This document shows, piece after piece, positions 1 to 6,174 of a stretch of DNA of 6,174 bases. Source of the DNA: Pseudomonadota bacterium (GTDB taxonomy: Bacteria; Myxococcota_A; Bradymonadia; UBA4248); contig WQTY01000138.1 of NCBI GenBank assembly GCA_009786045.1, forward strand, positions 1 to 6,174, in the 5' to 3' direction. The notes under the pieces were generated by a model that was not told the DNA's origin, did not search any database, and worked only from the letters and a program-made list of their open reading frames with translations. Position numbers and translations under genes: made by a program. Within the stretch, counting starts at the first letter, position 1. The number at the start of each line of letters is the position of its first letter.

Positions 1-1357
1 CCCCCCGATAAACGGCGGCAGCCGCATCAAATTGAGGCAGGGGGAGTGGCACTGTGTGAGACTGAGGCTGAGGCAAAATCCGTGACTCGGAAGCATGCTG
101 GGTCGCATCGGCATTAGAGATAATCTTCGATGCACCAAGTGTCAGCAGGACGATGCAAAGGGCAACCAGCGCATAGCGAAAGGGCGAGAGGCGGCGCCGC
201 TGAGGCTCTGTGTGTGCAGAAGAAGATGCGGGAAGGCTGGGTGATGCATCGTCCTGCAGCGCCGATGCGAAATCGGCCGGGCATGCCTTTGGGAGCCGTT
301 CGGAGAAGGAGTCCGTCAGCCTCATGGAGCGAGTGGCATAGACGTCGTCACAGCGAGCCTGAGCATCGAGCAGAGAACGCAGCGCCTCATCGAAGACGTC
401 CTGGCTGGTGCCAACCTGCATCGTGCTCGCGTCCTGAAAAGCGAGTTCGAAGGCTGCCACGAGATCTCGTGCATTGACGACATGGGCACAGGCACGCAAA
501 TAGTCCTCAAGAGCTGCATAAAATTCGTCTGCACTCTGAAAACGTTCCTCAGGTTGCTTTTGCAGTGCGCGTGCCACGATGGCTTCGAGTGCTGGATGGA
601 TGCCCGGGCGATGGCCGCAAAGCGGGTGATGCTCGGAGGATTTGACGAGCTCCAGCGTCTGGAGATCCGATTTGCCCTCGAAAGGCCGGCGCCCCGTCAA
701 CATTTCGTACAGAACAACCCCTGCGGAAAAAATATCCGTGCGCTGATCAAGAAGACCGCCCCTGGCCTGTTCGGGGCTCATGTAATTGAACTTGCCCTGA
801 ACAACCCCCGAAAACGTCTCACTGCCCAACACTTCGGATTTCGCAATCCCAAAGTCGATGAGCTTTACCTCACCTTCCGCCGAAACCAAAACATTCGACG
901 GGCTCACATCGCGATGAATGATGCCAAGGCTATCGCCCCTGGCACTCACGGCGCGGTGGGCGTAACTCAGCCCCTTGAGCGTCTCCATCATAATGTAGCA
1001 GCACACGGACTCCGAAAGCTGAACCTTGTGTGCCCTCAGGTATCGCAGCAAAAAGCGCAAATCTGCGCCTGAAATGTGCTCCATTGCCAGGTAATACTCA
1101 CCCTCCACATCGCCCATGTCAAAAACCTGAACGATGTTCGAGTGTGTCAGGGCAACGAGGGTCCGCCCCTCATTGAGAAACTTCTGCACGAAGGTCGGAT
1201 CCTGAGCGCGCTCCGGCAGTATCTTCTTAATGACACACCGTTTCTCAAAACCTGCTGCCCCAACAAACCTCGCCAAATACACCTCGCCCATTCCCCCTTT
1301 GGCGATCAGCCCCAGGAGCGAATAGCGGCCAAAAGTGCAAGGCTGGAGAGCCGACAT
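1..1357 (-). CDS. Membrane-anchored Ser/Thr protein kinase (Hanks type), C-terminus cut by window edge
   Basis: The minus-strand frame is open from an ATG at 1357 to base 1 with no stop, giving 452 residues and continuing outside the window. It is a eukaryote-like Ser/Thr kinase that should transfer phosphate from ATP to proteins in the cytoplasm. Visible motifs are the glycine loop (GLIAKGGMGEVYLA, 16-29), ATP-anchoring Lys44 (VIKK), helix-C Glu63, catalytic loop HRDVSPSN (148-155), DFG (168-170), SPE (194-196) and Asp208 in DIFSAGVVLYEMLTG. All core catalytic residues are present. The usual loop Lys is Ser152, a form known from myxobacterial kinases. A variable linker (about 300-392) ends in a basic stretch (QRRR), followed by one hydrophobic helix (about 395-410) and a Pro/Gln-rich, presumably periplasmic start of a C-terminal domain. 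This ATG is the only plausible start: an in-frame TGA lies about 50 codon bases upstream and no ATG, GTG or TTG intervenes. A GGAG sits 12 bases upstream, which is long spacing. The substrate is unknown. Confidence 0.95.
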   Translation of the reverse strand, partial: MSALQPCTFGRYSLLGLIAKGGMGEVYLARFVGAAGFEKRCVIKKILPERAQDPTFVQKFLNEGRTLVALTHSNIVQVFDMGDVEGEYYLAMEHISGADLRFLLRYLRAHKVQLSESVCCYIMMETLKGLSYAHRAVSARGDSLGIIHRDVSPSNVLVSAEGEVKLIDFGIAKSEVLGSETFSGVVQGKFNYMSPEQARGGLLDQRTDIFSAGVVLYEMLTGRRPFEGKSDLQTLELVKSSEHHPLCGHRPGIHPALEAIVARALQKQPEERFQSADEFYAALEDYLRACAHVVNARDLVAAFELAFQDASTMQVGTSQDVFDEALRSLLDAQARCDDVYATRSMRLTDSFSERLPKACPADFASALQDDASPSLPASSSAHTEPQRRRLSPFRYALVALCIVLLTLGASKIISNADATQHASESRILPQPQSHTVPLPLPQFDAAAAVYRG

Positions 1358-1469
1358 ACTGCAAGCGAGCTCCGCAAAAAATGCTCGAAAAGGGGAGCTG
1401 CCACCAGTGTACAGAGATCAGCTCACCCCGCAGGCTAAGGGAATCTACTACACAATCCACGACGATGTA
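1358..1469 (-). other. Intergenic region between permease and kinase
   Basis: These 112 bases separate the permease stop from the kinase ATG. I see no clear -35/-10 promoter and no strong terminator. There is a 6-base inverted repeat (1368-1373 with 1394-1399, loop of 20 bases), one arm of which contains the GGAG preceding the kinase. A 4-base stem followed by six T (minus strand, 1398-1376) is too weak to call a terminator. Confidence 0.5.
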
Positions 1470-2240
1470 TCAAATAAAGTCGCGCCTCTCGAACACGATG
1501 GCCCCGATACACAGGAGAACGACAACATAGAACAACCCATGCAAACTGGCCCAGCCCACGTGTGACCAATCCACATGAAGGCTGTAGCTGACATGCGTTG
1601 ACAAATCGAAATGTCCGAGATCGGGAAGCAAAAACTGCCCGCTGCGCATGGCTGCCCGCACCCACAGCGTGTCGTTGCGTTCGGCATAAAGTGAGATCTG
1701 CGAATACAGGCTTCCAAGCACAAATAAGCTTGCGCTCATCAATGTCGAAAGCATCGCCCCGGAAAAAGTAGAAAACATGAGCGCTGCGGCCGCCACCACC
1801 AATGCCTTCACATAAGCCAGCCAAAACGCCTGAAACAACACGGCATCTATGGGAATATCGCGTACCAGCAAAAGCGCCAGAAACACCAAAAACATCGCCA
1901 GAAGCTCGACAAAAAGCGTCACAGCGATCCCCATAAACTTGCCCAAAATAACTTCGTATCGGCGCACAGGCTTTGAGAGGATCGTATAGATCGTCCGGCG
2001 ATCCACCTCCTTGTGCAGCATCCCCACACCGGTATAAATGGCCAACCCAATCCCCATCAGGCCGATGAAGGTAATGCCAACGTCGCGAATGACGCGCACC
2101 TGTTCATAAAGCGACAGCTCACCCAGCACGAGCGAGAAAAGCAAAATCGCCAGCGAAAAGAAGCCGATGCCATAGAGAATCTTATTCCGAATGGCCTCGC
2201 GAAAAGTCTGCGTCACAAAAGCAGGCAGCGTTCGAATCAT
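1470..2240 (-). CDS. ABC-2 type transporter permease
   Basis: This 256-residue integral membrane protein is the channel-forming partner of the ATPase encoded immediately upstream. It has about six hydrophobic segments, near residues 21-40, 54-75, 104-126, 138-156, 161-179 and 230-250. Between the second and third lies a cytoplasmic stretch KEVDRRTIYTILSKPVRRYE (77-96), which is characteristic of ABC-2 permeases of the NosY/GldF-like group and probably includes the coupling helix that meets the ATPase. The protein ends in a short basic tail, FERRDFI. Length is normal for the family. The ATG at 2240 overlaps the ATPase stop codon by one base (TGATG), and an AGAGGGAG ribosome site sits 7 bases upstream inside the ATPase gene, so translation is probably coupled. 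A loop between the last helices (about 181-228) rich in polar and aromatic residues is likely outside the membrane. The substrate cannot be read from the sequence; NosY-like (metal-centre related) and motility-related exporters share this fold. Confidence 0.93.
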   Translation of the reverse strand: MIRTLPAFVTQTFREAIRNKILYGIGFFSLAILLFSLVLGELSLYEQVRVIRDVGITFIGLMGIGLAIYTGVGMLHKEVDRRTIYTILSKPVRRYEVILGKFMGIAVTLFVELLAMFLVFLALLLVRDIPIDAVLFQAFWLAYVKALVVAAAALMFSTFSGAMLSTLMSASLFVLGSLYSQISLYAERNDTLWVRAAMRSGQFLLPDLGHFDLSTHVSYSLHVDWSHVGWASLHGLFYVVVLLCIGAIVFERRDFI

Positions 2241-3187
2241 CAGGTCTCTCCCTCTATATCGCCGTCGGACACATTGGCAAACAATGCCTCAAGCTCATCG
2301 CGCTGCCTGAGTACCTGCTCCACCAGAAAACCCTCTTGTATGGCCATGTTGAGAATAACATTGACCTGCACCTGTGATTTGGCATCTACAAGAATGGTTA
2401 TCCGATTATCCCGAACAGCAACAGAGCCAAATTGCGCGGCTTTTTCGAGAAAGTCAGGCATTGCTGAACCCACAAGGACAACCTCAATGGATTGCTTGAA
2501 TGTGAGCAGCTCGTCCAACGCCCCCACGGTCTCCATCTGCCCATGGCGTATGACCCCAACACGATCGCAGAGTCGCTCGACATCCGGCAGAATGTGGCTG
2601 GAAAAGAAGACTGTCTTGCCCTGGCGCTGAGCTTCAAGGATGATTTCAGAAACATCGCGCCGGCCGATCGGATCAAGCCCCGACTGAGGTTCATCCAGTA
2701 TCACCAACTCTGGATCACCAATGAGTGCCTGCGCCAAACCAATGCGCTGCATCATCCCCTTGGAAAATTGCCCAAGGCGCTTGTCGCGTGCATGCGCCAT
2801 ACCGACGCGATCCAGCCAAAAATCAACCCGGCGGCGGCGTTCCCGACCGTCGATGCCGTAGAGACGCGCATAAAAATCCAGGATTTCGTACGCGGTGAGA
2901 TAATCGTAATAATAGCTGATCTCCGGCAAATATCCCAAACGCTGGCTGCAACGCCTGTCCTGGACATCGTACCCCATAAGGCGAATGCTCCCGGAAGTCG
3001 GCTTGATGAGCCCTGTCATCATCTTGATGGTCGTCGTCTTGCCCGCACCGTTTGGTCCAATCAAACCAAAAATCTCACCGCGCCTGACTTCAAGACTTAC
3101 GCCCTTGACAGCATCGACACGACGGCGCCTGAAACCTACAAAAAACGTCTTATGAAGCCCACGAAGCTCGACAATCAAATCAGACAT
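2240..3187 (-). CDS. ABC transporter ATP-binding protein (ABC-2 exporter type)
   Basis: This 315-residue ATPase should power the permease encoded directly downstream, acting as a dimer on the cytoplasmic face of the membrane. Motifs in order: Walker A GPNGAGKTT (44-52), Q-loop region GYLPE (85-89, with Glu where many families have Gln, as is common in GldA/CcmA-like ATPases), signature FSKGMMQR (141-148), Walker B LVILDE (161-166), D-loop SGLDP (169-173) and switch His198 in SSHIL. The segment DEPQSGLDP has Gln168 where Thr or Met is usual. Residues from about 225 form the small C-terminal domain found in this subfamily, ending with the typical RDELEALFANV region. A short basic patch (RRRR, 20-23) follows the first strand. 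The ATG at 3187 is well supported: GAGGTG lies 5 bases upstream and the N-terminus (LIVELRGLHKTF) is family-typical. The nucleotide-binding set looks intact. The substrate is unknown. Confidence 0.97.
   Translation of the reverse strand: MSDLIVELRGLHKTFFVGFRRRRVDAVKGVSLEVRRGEIFGLIGPNGAGKTTTIKMMTGLIKPTSGSIRLMGYDVQDRRCSQRLGYLPEISYYYDYLTAYEILDFYARLYGIDGRERRRRVDFWLDRVGMAHARDKRLGQFSKGMMQRIGLAQALIGDPELVILDEPQSGLDPIGRRDVSEIILEAQRQGKTVFFSSHILPDVERLCDRVGVIRHGQMETVGALDELLTFKQSIEVVLVGSAMPDFLEKAAQFGSVAVRDNRITILVDAKSQVQVNVILNMAIQEGFLVEQVLRQRDELEALFANVSDGDIEGET
2248..2255 (-). promoter_or_regulatory. Ribosome binding site of the permease, inside the ATPase gene
   Basis: AGAGGGAG on the minus strand lies within the last codons of the ATPase gene, seven bases before the permease ATG. 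Together with the TGATG stop/start overlap it implies translational coupling and near-equal production of the two transporter subunits. Confidence 0.65.
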
Positions 3188-3192
3188 GCCCC

Positions 3193-3198
3193 CACCTC
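3193..3198 (-). promoter_or_regulatory. Ribosome binding site of the ABC ATPase gene
   Basis: GAGGTG on the minus strand, five bases before the ATG at 3187, is a good Shine-Dalgarno match. It fixes the ATPase start and indicates independent initiation rather than coupling to the large gene, which ends 79 bases upstream. Confidence 0.7.
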
Positions 3199-3266
3199 AA
3201 TCGAAACGCCAACATCGACCTGCACAAACCCACTCAGCCATACGACTAACCACAGTCTTCCCTGTC

Positions 3267-6164
3267 CTAATGCTTAAAGGAGATATAAAATCGCGTATCC
3301 TCCCCTTCGTCGGATATCTCAAGCTTGCCATCAAACTGGCCCAGAATAGGCAGAATATAGGCGATAGCCTGGGCAGGCGGATAGGTCAAAGCCAGCCGCT
3401 TTGAACTCACCACCAGATCAAACAGGGTATCATCGTGCGCAGGCATAATGTTAGCCTTTGCCAGTACCTCGTTGATCTCGCGATACGTAAAGCGTTTGCC
3501 GTTGTGCACAAGCGACACCGAACAACCATCGGCAAAGGTTTGAACCCCTATCCGAATCCGACTCTTATCGTCGGTAGAAGTAAACGCGCTGTCAATGATG
3601 AGCTCGACAAGACGATCGATGATCGTTGTCAGCGCCATGGTAAATTCCGGTGCCGCACACTCCGGAGAAATCTCCGCCTGATCTGGAAAGCCTTCGGCAT
3701 CCAGTTCGAAATGAATGATCTTCTTAAGGTAGCGGCAGCGATTCTGCGCATTCTCCACCACAAGCTGAAGTGAAGTCGGAAAATACGTCACCATCTCGCG
3801 CATGGTTCTCTGAAGCATCATCAGGCTTTCCCAGGCCACCGGCGCTGAAGACGCATGAGGTTTGAAGGCTTCAGAAAGCACCTGCAGGGCCTCCAGCTGA
3901 CGCTGAAAGAATGACATGGGCATGGCAAAAGGCAGCCTGATAAACTCCAGCCCCGCATGCTCAGTCTTCTGCCAGTCTGGACATACATTGTGCGCCACGT
4001 TGATCATCAGGTAAAGCAGCGTCTCCACATCCCGAAATCCAAGCGCGGCATCGGAAAGCAGCTGGCGCAGCTCAAAGACAAAAGCAATGGCCGGCAAAAA
4101 ATCCGTCGTCAAACCGATGGGCGCAAGCGTCGATTCAGCCTGAAGAATCTCGGTGCGCAAATCCGAAGGCTCTCGACTCTCCCGCAACGAAAGCACCTGA
4201 TTGAGCACAGCAATCGCTTTTGAAAAAAACTGCTGAATTTGGGCAGAGTTGTTGCCTGCCGCCAGTTCCGGGCAACTCTCCTCAAGGGCTCGCACGATGC
4301 GCACACTCTGGCGATGCATCGTGCGGTTCTCGGTGCGGATGAAATCCTGGGACGGAATGTCATCAAGATGTGCCAAAATCAAAAGACGGATTTCCTTGAG
4401 TTCACAAACAGTTGCAAGATGCAAAAGTGACCGCAGCAGCCCACAGTAGTACTCGGTTGATGTGGGCGTAGACGTATTGCTCCAAACCAGACGGACTTCA
4501 TCTGCAATCGTCCTCAGCCGCTTCTGGATGTAATACGTCACGCTGTCACGTGGCTGCCCGGAAGGCTGGTAAAGCGACAGCAATACCTCGTAAAAAATAT
4601 GCCGCGATGTCAGAACAGGATTATTCTGCTCGCGCGCAAGATGACGAAGCATGCGTTCACATATGGCCTTAAATAACCCGCCAGAGTGATAAATGGCCGA
4701 CATAAGCCCCTCTGGCGCGACCACACCCCCACCCTCCCTCGCGGGAATCCTCTCAAGCAGCGCCAGCAGCACCTCGGCTATCCTCACCAGGGCATGGCAC
4801 TGCACCCGGCGCGCGTCGATAAGGATATCCTCAATCCTGGACGTCGATATCTCCTCGGGTTGCTCGATCTGCTGGAGCAATTTCTCCGCCTCTCCAAGCG
4901 CATCGCGAATGACAGAATAAACCTTGGGCGGACGAACCGAAAGATTGCGCTCAAACAAAACGCGCAGACGCTCGTGATTAAGCTGCTCCAAATCGTCGGC
5001 ACCGATATCTTCGGTCGGAAATGAACGCATCTCCAAGGCCAGGCCAAGATAGGCCGCACCGCAAGCTTCCGGGTAAACCTCCCAGCAGACCATGAGCTTG
5101 CCCACCACCTTCTCTACCCAGGCAATGCCATGACACCTCGCCAGCTCATGCAGCGGCGCCAATTTCCTATACATCGCCTCTAAGGTCGTCAGCCGATTGG
5201 GCAAATAAGGCCCGGCCTCAAGCAAAAACTTTCGCCAGCGGAATGCAAACGACCGCCCCCCCGCCCCCTGCTGACGATCTGCCAATTTCGATATGAGCGC
5301 ACGCAGATGCCGCAGCTTCTTTCCGCCCACAGCCTTCGGAAAGTGAACTTCCAATCGATCACAAACCAAATCATAGCGGTCATATACAGCCATACAGGGC
5401 TTGTTTGGCAAAACCAGCGAGGCCAGCTTCCTATGAAGCGCTTCAACCCCCTCAAGCAGACTGCTCAGGTTGTATTCCTTGGCAATCTGAATCGCACTGC
5501 TGAGGCAGCTTGTTGCCTCGCGATACCCACAGCTGTAGCCATACGAAACACACGCCTCAAGGTAGTGCAAAGACTCGGTGATAAGCGTCTCAAGCGTTCT
5601 GGCAAGCTTGTTCACCGTGCGTGAGGTCAGCTCCTCTGGATTCACACTGTCGCGAACAGGCAGAGGCGCTTCCGCACTTGGCAGCCCGGGCACCGCACAC
5701 AGTGATTCATAGAGCGTCTCAAGCACACCCGCAAAACGCCCCATATCAAACCCGGCATAACGCTCCGAAAGATACCTGAGAATATAGACCAGGCAATTCA
5801 GAATCTCGACTGCCTTCTCAAGAAAAACCTGCATCTTAAGACTGTCGTAACGACGAGCTGCACCCTCACCAATCGACGCTTCCTCAAAACTCAGTGGCAG
5901 CATATTGACAATATAGGCAAGAATCGGCAGCGCCTCCGGCATGCCGCAAAACGACAAAATATTGCCAAGACGCGCCACCTGCTTCGCCAGATCCCCCACC
6001 TCCTCGCTATGCTTCTGAACGAGAACAAGCTCCAAATCATCAAATAAACGTATCAAAATAAGCGACACAAACTGAGTGACCTGCGTGGCCTCGTCTACAC
6101 CAACCCCTTTTAATTCATGGCTTGCCGAGCTCAACCGCCGCTGCAAAGCCGTCACATCCACCAC
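3267..6164 (-). CDS. Large helical protein, probable degenerate CheA/ChpA/FimL-like scaffold (pseudokinase)
   Basis: This 965-residue protein has no signal peptide or membrane helix and is predominantly alpha-helical. I do not recognise it as a named gene. The C-terminus (about 750-965) follows the order of CheA: a dimerisation-like helical pair, a stretch like the CheA entry to the ATPase domain (FPTSLQLVVENA, 795-806), an N-box-like RLVELIIDSA (851-860), an HNGKR turn (887-891), and the closing strand pattern LGQFDGKLEISDEGEDTRFYISF-like (941-963). The N-box Asn is Asp858, the DxGxG first Asp is His887 and the second Gly is Arg891, and the second glycine box is absent, so ATP binding is probably lost. 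The N-terminus (59-135) resembles the HPt-like module of FimL/ChpA, ending in ILRYL. Similar helices recur near 335-355 and 577-600, none with a phosphorylatable His at the expected place. There is no CheW or receiver domain. The start is GTG at 6164 or 6161, with GAGG at 6173-6170; the frame stays open to the edge, so an upstream start cannot be excluded. The role is inferred: a non-catalytic signalling scaffold. Confidence 0.9.
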   Translation of the reverse strand: MVDVTALQRRLSSASHELKGVGVDEATQVTQFVSLILIRLFDDLELVLVQKHSEEVGDLAKQVARLGNILSFCGMPEALPILAYIVNMLPLSFEEASIGEGAARRYDSLKMQVFLEKAVEILNCLVYILRYLSERYAGFDMGRFAGVLETLYESLCAVPGLPSAEAPLPVRDSVNPEELTSRTVNKLARTLETLITESLHYLEACVSYGYSCGYREATSCLSSAIQIAKEYNLSSLLEGVEALHRKLASLVLPNKPCMAVYDRYDLVCDRLEVHFPKAVGGKKLRHLRALISKLADRQQGAGGRSFAFRWRKFLLEAGPYLPNRLTTLEAMYRKLAPLHELARCHGIAWVEKVVGKLMVCWEVYPEACGAAYLGLALEMRSFPTEDIGADDLEQLNHERLRVLFERNLSVRPPKVYSVIRDALGEAEKLLQQIEQPEEISTSRIEDILIDARRVQCHALVRIAEVLLALLERIPAREGGGVVAPEGLMSAIYHSGGLFKAICERMLRHLAREQNNPVLTSRHIFYEVLLSLYQPSGQPRDSVTYYIQKRLRTIADEVRLVWSNTSTPTSTEYYCGLLRSLLHLATVCELKEIRLLILAHLDDIPSQDFIRTENRTMHRQSVRIVRALEESCPELAAGNNSAQIQQFFSKAIAVLNQVLSLRESREPSDLRTEILQAESTLAPIGLTTDFLPAIAFVFELRQLLSDAALGFRDVETLLYLMINVAHNVCPDWQKTEHAGLEFIRLPFAMPMSFFQRQLEALQVLSEAFKPHASSAPVAWESLMMLQRTMREMVTYFPTSLQLVVENAQNRCRYLKKIIHFELDAEGFPDQAEISPECAAPEFTMALTTIIDRLVELIIDSAFTSTDDKSRIRIGVQTFADGCSVSLVHNGKRFTYREINEVLAKANIMPAHDDTLFDLVVSSKRLALTYPPAQAIAYILPILGQFDGKLEISDEGEDTRFYISFKH

Positions 6165-6174
6165 CCTGGCCTCA

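Noticed and set aside
63..74. Tandem CTGAGG CTGAGG on the plus strand
   Set aside because: It lies inside the kinase gene and encodes the Pro/Gln repeats of a low-complexity linker; two copies are not a meaningful DNA repeat.
482..1072. Plus-strand open frame of 196 codons inside the kinase region
   Set aside because: It is antisense to the kinase catalytic domain, whose motifs are all intact on the minus strand. The plus-strand product has no recognisable domain.
1376..1398. Possible intrinsic terminator after the permease: GCTC/GAGC stem followed by six T on the minus strand
   Set aside because: The stem is only four base pairs with an eight-base loop and cannot be extended, so it is too weak to terminate transcription convincingly.
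3201..3243. Short minus-strand frame starting ATGGCTGAG (about 14 codons) between the large gene and the ATPase
   Set aside because: It has no clear ribosome site, is very short and ends before the ATPase; nothing supports it as a leader peptide.
2492..3277. Plus-strand open frame of 261 codons opposite the ABC ATPase
   Set aside because: It is antisense to a fully conserved ATPase gene and has no family-like motifs, so it is a shadow frame.
6105..6119. HELKG at residues 16-20 of the large protein, identical in form to the HxLKG phosphorylation signature of HPt domains
   Set aside because: Only 15 residues precede it, too few for the first HPt helices, and the following residues (VGVDEATQ) do not continue the HPt helix. 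The better HPt-like module starts after it. It would be reconsidered if the gene extends upstream of the window.

Overview
All recognisable genes in this window lie on the minus strand, so the layout is read from high to low coordinates. The kinase and the ABC transporter genes resemble those of Myxococcota or related former deltaproteobacteria. The clearest pointer is the kinase catalytic loop HRDVSPSN, together with its GAAGFEKR-type N-lobe. Base composition looks moderate by eye, below the very GC-rich classical myxobacteria, so a less GC-rich relative is more likely. This placement is an inference from family style only.

Layout on the minus strand. (1) 6164-3267: a 965-residue soluble, mostly helical protein, with its start close to the window edge. 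I read it as a degenerate relative of the CheA/ChpA/FimL family. It has several HPt-like helical modules that lack the phospho-accepting histidine and a C-terminal CheA-type ATPase fold whose ATP-binding residues are lost. It has no CheW and no receiver domain. (2) 3187-2240: a complete ABC transporter ATPase of the ABC-2 (GldA/CcmA-like) exporter type. (3) 2240-1470: its membrane permease, sharing one base with the ATPase gene (TGATG). (4) 1357-1: a membrane-anchored Hanks-type Ser/Thr protein kinase with a complete catalytic domain and one transmembrane helix. It is open at the window edge, so its C-terminus is missing.

How they may work together: the ATPase and permease almost certainly form one transporter of unknown substrate. 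The gap before the kinase is 112 bases and the gap between the large protein and the ATPase is 79 bases, with no convincing terminator in either, so a four-gene co-transcribed unit is possible but not shown. The most unusual element is the large CheA-like pseudokinase. It looks like a phosphorylation-independent scaffold, comparable in concept to FimL, encoded beside a transporter and a Ser/Thr kinase. No RNA genes, mobile elements, CRISPR arrays or long repeats were seen.
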